DNA of 64,000 nt, from NCBI RefSeq assembly GCF_900142365.1, contig NZ_FRAP01000002.1, positions 369,089 to 433,088 on the forward strand. The letters are read 5' to 3'. A program made the position numbers and the translations under genes. Positions within the stretch are counted from its first letter, which is position 1; each line of letters starts with the position of its first letter. This document shows positions 27,060-35,955 of this stretch, piece by piece. A model generated the notes under the pieces. That model was given only the letters and a program-made list of their open reading frames with translations. It did not search any database and was not told where the DNA came from. The stretch comes from Pseudonocardia thermophila (GTDB taxonomy: Bacteria > Actinomycetota > Actinomycetes > Mycobacteriales > Pseudonocardiaceae).

Positions 27060-27776
27060 ATGATCACTGTCTACGGCTACGTGCCGGCATGGGGACTTCC
27101 TGACATCAGCCCGTACGTCACCAAGCTCGTGAACTACCTGACGTTCACCGGTCTGGAGTTCGAGCACCGCACGCAGGATCTCGCGACGCTGGACCAGGAC
27201 TCGCCGTACGGCAAGCTGCCTTACATCGTCGACGAGGACGGCACCAAGGTCGGCGACTCGAACATGATCATCGCCTATCTGAAGGAGAAGTACGGCGACC
27301 CGCTCGACGCCGACATGACACCGGCGGAGCGGGCGAACGCGCTGGCCTGGAACCGTCTGCTCGAGGAGCACCTCTACTGGAGCGGGGTCATCGAGCCCCG
27401 GTGGCGCCACGACGAGGGATGGGAGGTCTACATCCCCTACATCGTCCAGGGTGCCGAGGTGACCTCCGAGATGCGCGCGGCGCTGGACGCCTTCCGCGAG
27501 CGCATCGTCGCGGAGTTCAACGGGCAGGGGATGGGGCGCCGTCCCCCCGAGGTCGTCTACGAGTTCTTCCGCGCCGACATCGACGCGCTGTCCGACTTCC
27601 TCGGCGACAAGGAGTACTTCCTCGGCGACAAGCTGCGCTCCATCGACGCCTCGGTCTACTCCACGTTGCGCCACGTGACCGACCAGCCGCAGCGGTGGCT
27701 GGGCAGCGGTTACACGGCGACGAGGCAGAACCTCGTCGACTACATGGACCGAATCCGCAAGGAGTACGGCGTCTGA
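27060..27776 (+). CDS. isoI: IsoI-like glutathione S-transferase
   Basis: 238 residues with an N-terminal thioredoxin-like domain (VTKLVNYLTFTGLEFEH, GKLPYIVDEDG, GDSNMIIAYL) and an all-helical C-terminal domain. IsoI conjugates glutathione to 1,2-epoxy-2-methyl-3-butene, the toxic product of the monooxygenase. Glutathione transferases of this type are rare in actinobacteria, which normally use mycothiol; the gene only makes sense with the gshA/gshB pair in the same cluster. Confidence 0.85.
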   Translation: MITVYGYVPAWGLPDISPYVTKLVNYLTFTGLEFEHRTQDLATLDQDSPYGKLPYIVDEDGTKVGDSNMIIAYLKEKYGDPLDADMTPAERANALAWNRLLEEHLYWSGVIEPRWRHDEGWEVYIPYIVQGAEVTSEMRAALDAFRERIVAEFNGQGMGRRPPEVVYEFFRADIDALSDFLGDKEYFLGDKLRSIDASVYSTLRHVTDQPQRWLGSGYTATRQNLVDYMDRIRKEYGV

Positions 27777-27827
27777 GCCGCCGGGGGCGCTCGCCGTCAG
27801 ATGTCCCGAAATCGAGAGCGGAAACCG

Positions 27828-28523
27828 GTGATCGATCTCTACTACTACACGAGTCCCAATGTCCGGAAGGTGCTGATCGCACTCGAGGAGACGGGCCTGG
27901 AGTATTCGATCAAGTGGACCGACATCCGTGAGGGCGACCAGTTCCTGGACGAGTTCCTCCGCATCAACCCCAATGCGAAGGTTCCGGCAGTGGTCGACCA
28001 CGACGGACCCGGCGGGCGCCCACTGGCCCTGTTCGAATCCGGGGCGATCCTGAGCTACCTGGCCGAGAAGTCGGGGCGGCTGCTGCCGGAGGATCCGGCA
28101 CGCCGGTGGGAGGCGATCTGCTGGACGTTCTGGCAGGCGGCCAACCAGGGCCCGATGGTGGGGCAGGCGACGCACTTCCTCAGGTACGCCCCGCAGGTGG
28201 GGGTCGACTCGGAGTACGCCAAGGGGCGGTACCTGACGGAGACGCGACGGCTGTACCAGGTCCTCGACGACCGCCTCGCCGACCGCGAGTACCTCGTCGG
28301 CGAGTTCTCCATCGCGGACATCGCCTGCTACCCCTGGACCCGGGTGGCCGCCGGGCACGGCATCGACGTGGCGGACTACCCCAACGTCAAGGCCTGGACG
28401 GACCGCATCGCCGCCCGTCCCTCGGCCAAGGTCAAGATCGCCGAGCCGGCCCGGGCCGCGGCGACCGGCGAGTACACGCCGGAGCAGTTCCAGCGGCTGT
28501 TCCGGCCCGCCTCCACCTCGTGA
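27828..28523 (+). CDS. isoJ: IsoJ-like glutathione S-transferase
   Basis: 231 residues from GTG 27828, chosen because GAGAGCGGAAA precedes it and the protein then begins at the conserved IDLYYYTSPNVRKV; ATG 27801 would add nine residues but lacks a ribosome-binding site. Typical GST fold with NPNAKVPAVVD and ESGAILSYLAEKSGRLLP, and a C-terminal helical domain. Second transferase of the pathway; its homologue has GST activity but its in vivo role beside IsoI is less clear. Confidence 0.84.
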   Translation: MIDLYYYTSPNVRKVLIALEETGLEYSIKWTDIREGDQFLDEFLRINPNAKVPAVVDHDGPGGRPLALFESGAILSYLAEKSGRLLPEDPARRWEAICWTFWQAANQGPMVGQATHFLRYAPQVGVDSEYAKGRYLTETRRLYQVLDDRLADREYLVGEFSIADIACYPWTRVAAGHGIDVADYPNVKAWTDRIAARPSAKVKIAEPARAAATGEYTPEQFQRLFRPASTS

Positions 28524-28564
28524 TCGCGAGGCCGATCCCGTCCGACGTCCGCAAGGAGCCTGAC

Positions 28565-29995
28565 ATGACGGTCCTGCCCCGTCCCGAGGTGTCCGCGCCG
28601 CAGATGAGCATCGACGGCGAACCGGTGTCGACGCCGTCGCGCATCGAGGTCGTGGACCCCGCCACGGCGGCTCCGTTCGTCGCCGTCCCCGATGCCGGAC
28701 CCGAGCACGTCTCCCGGGCCGTCGCTGCGGCGCAGCGAGCCGGCCGGGTGTGGCGGGCGCTGTCCGTCGAGGAGCGTCAGAAGTACCTGCTGCAGGTGGT
28801 GGCGATCCTGCGGAACCACCTCGACGAGCTGGCGTCGCTCGTCACCGCGGAGCAGGGCAAGCCGCTCGGGCGGGCGCGCAGCGAGATCGAGTCCGGGTTG
28901 CGCTACTGCGAGGCGCACGCCCAGTTCCGCATCCCCACCGAACTCGTGCGCGACGACGACGAGGAGACCGTCGTCGTGAACCGGGTGCCGCTGGCCGTCA
29001 CCGCGGCGATCACCGCGTGGAACTACCCGGTCCTGCTGATGCTCCGCAAGATCGCCCCGGCGCTCGTGGCCGGCAGCACGCTGATCGTGAAACCGTCCCC
29101 GTACACCCCGGTGGCCACGTTGCGCGCGGGCGAGCTGCTCCAGGAGGTCCTGCCTGCGGGCGTCGTCCAGGTGCTCTCCGGCGGGGACGAGCTGGGGCGG
29201 GCACTGGTGTCGCACCCCGGGATCGGCAAGATCAGCTTCACGGGTTCGGTGGCCACCGGCCGGGCGATCATGGCCGCCGCGGCGCCCACCCTCAAGCGCC
29301 TCACGCTGGAGCTCGGCGGCAACGACGCCGCGATCGTCCTCGATGACGTCGATCCGGCGGAGATCGCCGCCGATCTCTACTGGGGCGGGTTGTCGAACTG
29401 CGGCCAGGTCTGCGCGGCGATCAAGCGGCTCTTCGTCCCGGAGTCGCTCGCCGAGGACCTGGCGTCGGCACTGGCCGACGTGGCGGCGTCGGTGGTGGTC
29501 GGCGACGGGTTCGCCGACGGCGTCGACATGGGTCCGCTGCAGAACCGTCCGCAACTCGACCTGGTGCGATCCCTGGTGGCCGATGCCGAGCAGCACGGCG
29601 CGGAGGTGTACTTCCGCGGCGAGGCGCCGGACGGGCCCGGGTTCTTCCACCCGGTCACGCTCGTCCGCCGCGTCCGCGACGACCTGCCGCTCGCCCGGCA
29701 GGAGCAGTTCGGCCCCGTCCTGCCGCTCTTCACGTACTCCGATCTCGACGAGGCGATCGAGCGCGCGAACGCGAGCGAGTTCGGGCTCGGCGCGTCGGTA
29801 TGGGCGGCCGACGAGGAGCGGGCGGTGGCCGTGGCCGGTCGGCTGGAGGCCGGCACGGTGTGGGTCAACCAGCACCCGATGCTCTCCGCTGACACGCCGT
29901 TCGGCGGCATCAAGCAATCGGGGCTCGGCGTCGAGGGCTCCGTTCACGGAGTGCTCGGCCACACCGACATCTGCGTGCTCCGCGTCAAGCACTGA
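28565..29995 (+). CDS. aldH1: Aldehyde dehydrogenase of the iso cluster
   Basis: 476-residue NAD(P)+-dependent enzyme with an intact active site: catalytic Cys in LSNCGQVCAAIKR, Glu in LELGGNDAA, and TAWNYP with the oxyanion Asn. Located between isoJ and isoA in the operon, preceded by AAGGAGCC. It probably helps oxidise the aldehyde form of the glutathione conjugate or another aldehyde of the pathway. Contrast the degenerate copy at 34603. Confidence 0.87.
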   Translation: MTVLPRPEVSAPQMSIDGEPVSTPSRIEVVDPATAAPFVAVPDAGPEHVSRAVAAAQRAGRVWRALSVEERQKYLLQVVAILRNHLDELASLVTAEQGKPLGRARSEIESGLRYCEAHAQFRIPTELVRDDDEETVVVNRVPLAVTAAITAWNYPVLLMLRKIAPALVAGSTLIVKPSPYTPVATLRAGELLQEVLPAGVVQVLSGGDELGRALVSHPGIGKISFTGSVATGRAIMAAAAPTLKRLTLELGGNDAAIVLDDVDPAEIAADLYWGGLSNCGQVCAAIKRLFVPESLAEDLASALADVAASVVVGDGFADGVDMGPLQNRPQLDLVRSLVADAEQHGAEVYFRGEAPDGPGFFHPVTLVRRVRDDLPLARQEQFGPVLPLFTYSDLDEAIERANASEFGLGASVWAADEERAVAVAGRLEAGTVWVNQHPMLSADTPFGGIKQSGLGVEGSVHGVLGHTDICVLRVKH

Positions 29996-30021
29996 ACCAC
30001 TGCCGAGCGAAGGGAACGGCG

Positions 30022-31497
30022 ATGCTGCTCAACCGCGACGACTGGTACGAGACGTCCCGCGACCTCGACTGGACTTTCTCGTACGTCGACCCGAACGAGG
30101 TGTTCCCCGCCTCGTGGAGCGGCGCCGGCGACGTGCCCGCCGACGCCTGGCAGGACTGGGAGGAACCGTTCCGCGTCTCGTACCGCGACTACGTCCGCAT
30201 CCAGCGCGAGAAGGAGGGCGGCGTGAAAGCGGTCGGCAACGCGCTGAGCCGCGCGGGCGTATTCGAGAAGCTCGACCCGGCGCACCTGGCCTCGGCGCAC
30301 CTCCACCTGGGTGGCACGTGCATGGTCGAGCAGATGGCGATCACCATGCAGAGCCGCTTCTGTCGGTTCGCGCCGACCCCGAAATGGCGCAACCTGGGGG
30401 TGTTCGGAATGCTCGACGAGACCCGCCACGCGCAGCTGGACCTGCGGTTCGCGCACGAGCTGCTGAAGGTCGATCCGCGCTTCGACTGGACGCTCAAGGC
30501 GTTCCACACCAACGAGTGGGGCATTCGCGCGGTCAAGGCCTTCTTCGACGACATCATGCTCAACGCCGACTGCGTCGAGGCGGCCCTGGCCGTCAGCCTG
30601 ACCGTGGAGCACGGTTTCACGAACATGCAGTTCGTCGCACTGGCGGCAGACGCCATGGCGGCGGGCGACATCAACTGGTCCAACCTGCTCTCGTCGATCC
30701 AGACCGACGAGGCGCGGCACGCCCAGCAGGGATTCCCGACGCTGGCGGTGCTCATGGAGCACGATCCCGAACGGGCGCAGCAGGCGATCGACGTGGCGTT
30801 CTGGCGGTCGACGCGGCTGTTCCAGACGTTGACCGGGCCCGCGATGGACTACTACACCCCGCTCGAGCAGCGGAAGATGTCCTTCAAGGAGTTCATGCTC
30901 GAGTGGATCGTCAACCACCACGAGCGCATCCTCGAGGACTACGGGCTGAAGAAGCCGTGGTACTGGGACGACTTCCTGCGCAGCTTGGAGACCGCGCATC
31001 ATTCGATGCACCTCGGCATGTGGTGGTACCGGCCGACGCTGTTCTTCAAGCCGAACGCCGGTGTGTCCCCGGCGGAACGCGAGTGGTTGCGCGAGAAGTA
31101 CCCGACGTGGGAACGAGACTTCGGCTACATCTGGGACCAGATCATCGCCAACGTCCAGGCCGGTGACGTCCCGGCCACGCTGCCGGAGACGCTTCCGGTC
31201 CTGTGCAACGTCACGCACCTGCCCATCGGTGGTGCGTGCGCGCCGCACGAGCTCGCCGAGCACAAGAGCGAGTACAAGGGGAAGGTCTACCGGTTCGACT
31301 CCCACATCTCGAAGTGGTGCTTCGACGTCGACCCGGAGCGCTACGCCGACCATCCCACGGTGGTCGACCGGTTCCTCGCAGGCGACATCCAGCCGATGGA
31401 CCTGCCCGGTGCGCTGGCCTGGATGGGGATCACGCCGGACGTCATGGGCGACGACGTCTACGACTACGCCTGGGCCAGGGAGTACGTGAACGCCTGA
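30022..31497 (+). CDS. isoA: Isoprene monooxygenase alpha (hydroxylase large) subunit
   Basis: 491 residues. Catalytic subunit of a soluble diiron monooxygenase that would epoxidise isoprene to 1,2-epoxy-2-methyl-3-butene. The carboxylate-bridged diiron site is complete: Glu103 (CMVEQMA), Glu133 and His136 (LDETRH), Glu196 (TVEHGF), Glu230 and His233 (TDEARH), one residue earlier throughout than in toluene 4-monooxygenase T4moA. Assigned to isoprene rather than toluene or propene from the flanking isoGHIJ, gshA/B and aldH genes; substrate specificity cannot be read with certainty. Confidence 0.88.
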   Translation: MLLNRDDWYETSRDLDWTFSYVDPNEVFPASWSGAGDVPADAWQDWEEPFRVSYRDYVRIQREKEGGVKAVGNALSRAGVFEKLDPAHLASAHLHLGGTCMVEQMAITMQSRFCRFAPTPKWRNLGVFGMLDETRHAQLDLRFAHELLKVDPRFDWTLKAFHTNEWGIRAVKAFFDDIMLNADCVEAALAVSLTVEHGFTNMQFVALAADAMAAGDINWSNLLSSIQTDEARHAQQGFPTLAVLMEHDPERAQQAIDVAFWRSTRLFQTLTGPAMDYYTPLEQRKMSFKEFMLEWIVNHHERILEDYGLKKPWYWDDFLRSLETAHHSMHLGMWWYRPTLFFKPNAGVSPAEREWLREKYPTWERDFGYIWDQIIANVQAGDVPATLPETLPVLCNVTHLPIGGACAPHELAEHKSEYKGKVYRFDSHISKWCFDVDPERYADHPTVVDRFLAGDIQPMDLPGALAWMGITPDVMGDDVYDYAWAREYVNA

Positions 31498-31532
31498 GGT
31501 GCTGCTCGGCGTCCGAGGCAAGGAGTGAGGCG

Positions 31533-31799
31533 ATGGCTCTGTTTCCCGTCACGGGTCGTTACATCGGGGACCACATCCCGCATCTGGTCGCGGCCGACAC
31601 CGACGACACGATGGACGAGCTGGCGGCGATGGTGGCCAGGCATTCGGTCGGGAAGAAGGTGCCGGTCCCCCCTGGCGGCCCCGTCTACGACGTCTACATC
31701 GGCGGCCGCCGGATCGATCCCGGCGTGACGCTGGGCGCCCTGGGGCTTTCCCCCATGGCGTGGGTCGACGTCGTCCCCCGCGGGGCGGAGGCACCGTGA
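31533..31799 (+). CDS. isoB: Isoprene monooxygenase gamma subunit
   Basis: 88 residues, similar to TmoB/T4moB-type small hydroxylase subunits (MALFPVTGRYIGDHIPHLV, GKKVPVPPGGPVYDVYIGGR), a ubiquitin-like fold that packs against the alpha subunit. GAGTGAGGCG precedes the ATG. Overlaps isoC by four bases. Confidence 0.83.
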   Translation: MALFPVTGRYIGDHIPHLVAADTDDTMDELAAMVARHSVGKKVPVPPGGPVYDVYIGGRRIDPGVTLGALGLSPMAWVDVVPRGAEAP

Positions 31800-32143
31800 G
31801 CGCCACCGACGAGTTCGTGCCGATCGCCGACGCCGACGAGCTGTGGGACGGCGAGATGGAGGCCTACGACGTCGACGGCGAGGAGGTCCTGCTGGTCAAG
31901 CTCGACGGGCGGTTCCACGCGTACGACGGCGTCTGCCCGCACCAGAGCGTCGCGCTGGTCGAGGGCGAGCTGGACGACGGCGTGCTCACCTGCCGGGCCC
32001 ACGAGTGGCAGTTCGACGCCGCGACGGGTGCCGGGATCAATCCCTCGAACGCGGCCCTGCGCCGGCACGAGGTCCGGGTCACCGAGGACGGCAAGGTCGC
32101 GGTGCGGCTGTGCTCCCGATCGCCCGCGGCGGCGCGGCAGTAG
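31796..32143 (+). CDS. isoC: Isoprene monooxygenase Rieske ferredoxin
   Basis: 115 residues. Rieske [2Fe-2S] ligands Cys47, His49 (CPHQS) and Cys66, His69 (CRAHEW). It shuttles electrons from the reductase IsoF to the diiron site. GTG 31796 overlaps the isoB stop (GTGA). Confidence 0.88.
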   Translation: MSATDEFVPIADADELWDGEMEAYDVDGEEVLLVKLDGRFHAYDGVCPHQSVALVEGELDDGVLTCRAHEWQFDAATGAGINPSNAALRRHEVRVTEDGKVAVRLCSRSPAAARQ

Positions 32144-32175
32144 ATCACCGACACTCACATCGTGGGGCGTGTTCC

Positions 32176-32505
32176 ATGACCATCATCGAACTGGAGTCCG
32201 ACGCGGCGCTCGACGTCGACCACGTCGGACCCGTGATCCGCGCCGGCCGTCTGGCGGAATGCGTGATCGACGCCGTCGCGGCGGACAACCCGGACCGGGA
32301 CGTCGTGGTCGTCGACCGCGACGACTACGTCCGCATCCACACCCGAGGGAGGTGCCGGCTCACCCGGGAGAGCCTGGAGCGGGCGCTCGGCGAAGCCTTC
32401 CAGCTGGAGGCGCTCGAGATCGAGATGCCCTCGTTCAAGGGCCGGTTGCGCACCCGGACCGACGAGTTCCTGTGGTACCTGACCACCTCCGACGGCGAAG
32501 CGTGA
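32176..32505 (+). CDS. isoD: Isoprene monooxygenase coupling/effector protein
   Basis: 109 residues of the MmoB/DmpM/TmoD family with no cofactor motif. It docks on the hydroxylase near the active site and couples electron transfer to oxygenation. Recognised by VGPVIRAGRLAECVIDAV, VVVVDRDDYVRIHTRGRCRLTRESLE and size. Starts 32 bp after isoC, the widest gap inside isoABCDEF apart from isoA-isoB. Confidence 0.83.
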   Translation: MTIIELESDAALDVDHVGPVIRAGRLAECVIDAVAADNPDRDVVVVDRDDYVRIHTRGRCRLTRESLERALGEAFQLEALEIEMPSFKGRLRTRTDEFLWYLTTSDGEA

Positions 32506-32515
32506 GGACGAACCG

Positions 32516-33544
32516 ATGACCGAACTGGCCTCGCGGTCCCGCAGGCGGGGGCTGAAGACCTGGAGTGCCTTCGGCGATCTGGGGCGCAGGCCCAGCGACT
32601 ACGAGATCGTCACCCACCACATGAACCACACGACCCGCCCGGGCGAGCAGCCCCTGGAGATGGGCCCGCACGTCCGCGGCAACGTGTGGTTGCGTACGCA
32701 CCGGGACGGCATGCGCCTGGTGGTGCCCGACTGGGACGCGTTCCGCGATCCCGATGCGGTCACGTACTCCACCTACGTGACCGCCCAGGACGATCAGGAG
32801 ACCTACGTCGAAGGTCTGCTCGAACGGTTCGACGAGGCCGGGCACGACGAGGGCCTGAGCGACTCCGCGCTCGGTCTGCTGCGGCGGGTGCTCGCCCCCA
32901 GCCGCTTTCTCGCGCACGGCTTGCAGATGCTGTCGTCGTACGTGCAGCAGCTGGCACCGAGCAGCTACGTCGGCAACTGCGCCACCTTCCAGACGGCCGA
33001 CCAGCTGCGCCGGGTGCAGCTCGCGGCCTACCGCACCACGCAGCTCCGCCTGACCCGGGGCACGGAGATGACCGAGCCGGGGGAGCGTTGGTACTGGGAG
33101 AACGACCCGGCGTGGCAGCCGATCCGCAAGGCGGTCGAGCGCGCCCTGCTGGAGTTCGACTGGGACCGCGCCTTCGTCGTCACCAACCTGGTGACCAAGC
33201 CGCTGACCGACCTGATCACGGTCGAACGGCTCGGTGCGCAGGCGGAGGCGGTGGGTGCCCCGCTCGACGCGCTCATTCTGCAGAACCTGTACCTGGACTG
33301 CCGGCGGAGCCGGCGCTGGACCTTCGCCCTCGTGTCGTTCCTCGTCGCGGCGGACCCTGGCAACCGTGCGGTGCTCCAGGAACACCTCGACTCCTTCGGC
33401 GAGCTCGCGCGCGGTGTCCTGGACGCGGCGGGCCGGTTGCTGGAGGTTTCGGGCGGGCAGCCTCCGCAGGCGATCGTGGACACCGTTCGCAGCGCCTGGT
33501 GCGACATGCTCGCCCCGCACGGCCTGACCGCTCCCCGAGGGTGA
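32516..33544 (+). CDS. isoE: Isoprene monooxygenase beta subunit
   Basis: 342 residues, ferritin-like helical fold of the hydroxylase beta subunit (TmoE/XamoE type), without diiron ligands. The RRGLKTWSAFGDLGRRPSDYEIVTHHMNH opening and the RYTRGTEMTEPGERWYWENDPAWQPIRKAVERAL-like central stretch are characteristic. Starts 10 bp after isoD; its stop shares a base with the isoF start (TGATG). Confidence 0.85.
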   Translation: MTELASRSRRRGLKTWSAFGDLGRRPSDYEIVTHHMNHTTRPGEQPLEMGPHVRGNVWLRTHRDGMRLVVPDWDAFRDPDAVTYSTYVTAQDDQETYVEGLLERFDEAGHDEGLSDSALGLLRRVLAPSRFLAHGLQMLSSYVQQLAPSSYVGNCATFQTADQLRRVQLAAYRTTQLRLTRGTEMTEPGERWYWENDPAWQPIRKAVERALLEFDWDRAFVVTNLVTKPLTDLITVERLGAQAEAVGAPLDALILQNLYLDCRRSRRWTFALVSFLVAADPGNRAVLQEHLDSFGELARGVLDAAGRLLEVSGGQPPQAIVDTVRSAWCDMLAPHGLTAPRG

Positions 33545-34584
33545 TGGTGGCCGCGTCGCTCATCTCCGTGGGGACGGGCACGGTCGAGTTCGCGGGCACG
33601 GAGTGCGGCCCGATCGAGGCCGGGGCGGGCGAGACCGTCCTCTACTCCGGGCTGCGGTCGGGCCTGCCGCTGCCGTACGGATGCGCGAGCGGGGGATGCG
33701 GCAGCTGCAAGGCCAGCCTGCTGGCCGGCCGGGTCCGATCGCTGTGGGACGCCGCGCCCGGGCTCACCGACCGGGACCGGCGGCGGGGTGACCGGATCCT
33801 GATGTGCCAGTCGGTGCCCGTGGGCCGCTGCGTGGTGCAGGCGCCGTTGGGTGACCGGCCCGAAGGCCCCGCGCCCGTTCGCGTACCGGCCGTCTTCCGG
33901 GAGCGGCACCGGCTCGGTGCGGACACCGCACTGATCACCGTGTGCACGGAACAGCGTCTGACCTGGATGCCGGGTCAGTTCGTCCACCTGGTTCTTCCGG
34001 ACGGGGTCCGCCGCGCCTACTCCATGACCCGCCCGCCTGCGCCACGGGCCGGCCGGACCCTGGAGTTCCTGGTCCGGGCCGTCCCCGGCGGCAGCGCGAG
34101 CCGCTGGCTCTTCGGCGGGCTCGCCGAGGGCGACCGCATCCTCGTCGAGGGCCCGTACGGGAAGGCGCACGCGCAGTCGCCGCCCGACCGGCCGGTGGTC
34201 TGCCTGGCCGGTGGCACCGGGCTGGGCCCGGTGCTGGCGATCGCCGATCGCCTGCAGGCGGAGTCGGCCGGTCGGGAGCTGCGGGTGTACGTCGGGGCAC
34301 GGCGCCGGGAGGACGTCGTCCTCACCGACCGTCTCGCCGTTCTCCGAGACCGCGGTGCCTCGGTCGTGGTGGTGGTCGAGGACGCCACGGGCCCCGAACT
34401 CGCCGGGAAGGAGGTTCACCGCACCGGTCTCGCCCTGGATCATCTGCTGTCGGACCTGCCCGATCTGACCGGGCACGACGTCTACCTGGCCGGTCCGCCT
34501 GCCATGGTCACGGCTGCCTTGCGTCGCCTGGTCCGTGGCGGCCGTGCCGCTGCGGACCGCGTGTTCGTCGACAAGTTCCTCTGA
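33544..34584 (+). CDS. isoF: Isoprene monooxygenase NADH-dependent reductase
   Basis: 346 residues. An N-terminal plant-type [2Fe-2S] domain has Cys47, Cys52, Cys55 and Cys88 (YGCASGGCGSC then LMCQS); an FAD domain has RAYSMTRPP (about residues 158-166); and an NAD domain has LAGGTGLGPVLA (about 221-232). It passes electrons from NADH to the Rieske protein. ATG 33544 was chosen for its coupling to isoE and the GAGGG just upstream; GTG 33541 is an adjacent alternative. Confidence 0.87.
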   Translation: MVAASLISVGTGTVEFAGTECGPIEAGAGETVLYSGLRSGLPLPYGCASGGCGSCKASLLAGRVRSLWDAAPGLTDRDRRRGDRILMCQSVPVGRCVVQAPLGDRPEGPAPVRVPAVFRERHRLGADTALITVCTEQRLTWMPGQFVHLVLPDGVRRAYSMTRPPAPRAGRTLEFLVRAVPGGSASRWLFGGLAEGDRILVEGPYGKAHAQSPPDRPVVCLAGGTGLGPVLAIADRLQAESAGRELRVYVGARRREDVVLTDRLAVLRDRGASVVVVVEDATGPELAGKEVHRTGLALDHLLSDLPDLTGHDVYLAGPPAMVTAALRRLVRGGRAAADRVFVDKFL

Positions 34585-34602
34585 GGGGAAGGAAGTGGTC
34601 CG

Positions 34603-35955
34603 ATGTGCACCGCGCTCAGCACGGACGACGCGATCGGGAGCTCGCTCCTCGACGTACTGCAGGAACGGTTCACCCGGAACCTGATCGGCGGGAGCTGGCG
34701 CTTCCCGGCGGCCCCCTACGACTTCGAGATCCGCAGCCCGGTCGACAGCGAGGTGATCGCGGTCGTTCCGCTCTCGTCCCGCTTCGACGTCGCCGCGGCG
34801 ATCTCGGCGGCGAGAGCGGCGTCGGCCGGCCCGTGGTCGGCTCCCGCGGAGCGGGCCGATCTGCTGCGCGCCCTGCTCGATCACCTGGATCGCCTGCGGA
34901 CCGAGATCGCCGGCCTGCAGAGTGCCGAGTCCGGTCTCTCGCCCGCCGACTCCCGCCTCGTGGTCGACGTGACGCTGCGCGAGATCCGTCAGGACCTAGC
35001 CCGGGGCGCGGCCCCGGCGGAGCGGCCGGGCGTCGTCGGCCACATCCTCTCCTGGGGCGCACCGTTCGCCGAGGCGCTCACCAGCGTGTGGCCCGCGCTG
35101 CTGCGCGGACACACCGTTGTCGTGAAACCGTCGCTGCGCGCCCCGCTGTCGGCGGCTTTCCTCGGGCTGCTGGCCGAGCAGGCGGGGCTTCCGGCGGGCG
35201 TCGTGAACGTCGTGCAGGGCACCGGCCCCGACGTCGGAGCCGAGCTGATCCGCCGGCGGGACCTCGCCGGTCTCGGCGTGCGCGGCAACGTGCGCACCAC
35301 GACCGCGGCCGCCAGGGCCCGCACGGGGGTCCCGCTGCAGCTGGTGCGGGCCGGGGGCAACGTCTGCCTGGTCGGGCCGGAGCCCACCGGCGTCGCCACG
35401 CTCGCGGGGCACGTGGCGCGGCTGGTCGGGATGAACAGCGCGGGCGGGGTGTTCGCGCTCCCGCTGGTGGTGGTGAGCGCCGACGTCGCCGCGTCGGTGG
35501 TCCGGGCACTGGTCGAGCGGCTGGCGGGGGTGCGTGCGGCGCCGCTGCCCTCCGACGCCGTCCGGGCGAGGTGCCTCGCCCGGATCGAGGCCCTCGTCGG
35601 CGCCGGTGCGCGGGTGCGGCTCGGAGGAGCGCGGGTGCCGGACGACGTCGAGCACCGTATGGGCTGGCGGGTCCCGCCGACGGTGCTCGACCTCGGTGAT
35701 CCCCGGTCGGCCGCCGCGGTGCTCCACCGCGACACCGAACCGATCGGCCCGGTGCTCGGGGTGTTGACCGTGACGGACGCGGCGGAGATCGCAGCCGCGC
35801 TGCCGCCGAGCTGCGCGGACGGCGTCGCCTGGGTCCACGGCTTCGCCGGGCACCGGGTCCCCGACCTGCCGCACGGCCGGATCGTGACCGGTCCGGCCGC
35901 GGACCTGGCCGGTGCGCTGACCATCCCGCCGTCGTGGCTCGGACGTGCGCGATGA
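34603..35955 (+). CDS. aldH2: Aldehyde dehydrogenase-fold protein lacking the catalytic residues
   Basis: 450 residues that align with aldehyde dehydrogenases along their length, but the active site is gone. The oxyanion 'PWN' is SWG (about 151-152), 'FTGS' is VRGN (227-229), the general base of 'LELGGK' is Arg249 in LVRAGGN, and the nucleophile of 'NQGQCC' is Gly282 in MNSAGGVFA. The frame is intact, spacing is tight (18 bp after isoF, ATGA overlap with gshB) and codon use is like its neighbours, so it seems maintained. It may be a structural or regulatory pseudoenzyme. The name aldH2 follows its position in isoprene clusters. Confidence 0.75.
   Translation: MCTALSTDDAIGSSLLDVLQERFTRNLIGGSWRFPAAPYDFEIRSPVDSEVIAVVPLSSRFDVAAAISAARAASAGPWSAPAERADLLRALLDHLDRLRTEIAGLQSAESGLSPADSRLVVDVTLREIRQDLARGAAPAERPGVVGHILSWGAPFAEALTSVWPALLRGHTVVVKPSLRAPLSAAFLGLLAEQAGLPAGVVNVVQGTGPDVGAELIRRRDLAGLGVRGNVRTTTAAARARTGVPLQLVRAGGNVCLVGPEPTGVATLAGHVARLVGMNSAGGVFALPLVVVSADVAASVVRALVERLAGVRAAPLPSDAVRARCLARIEALVGAGARVRLGGARVPDDVEHRMGWRVPPTVLDLGDPRSAAAVLHRDTEPIGPVLGVLTVTDAAEIAAALPPSCADGVAWVHGFAGHRVPDLPHGRIVTGPAADLAGALTIPPSWLGRAR

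Noticed and set aside
30022..34584. Propane or tetrahydrofuran monooxygenase (common in Pseudonocardia)
   Set aside because: Those clusters have the order large subunit, reductase, small subunit, coupling protein and no Rieske protein. Here there are six components including a Rieske ferredoxin, plus glutathione genes.
25053..34584. Alkene/vinyl chloride pathway of the EtnABCD type
   Set aside because: No epoxyalkane:coenzyme M transferase or coenzyme M synthesis genes are present, and epoxide handling is by glutathione transferases.
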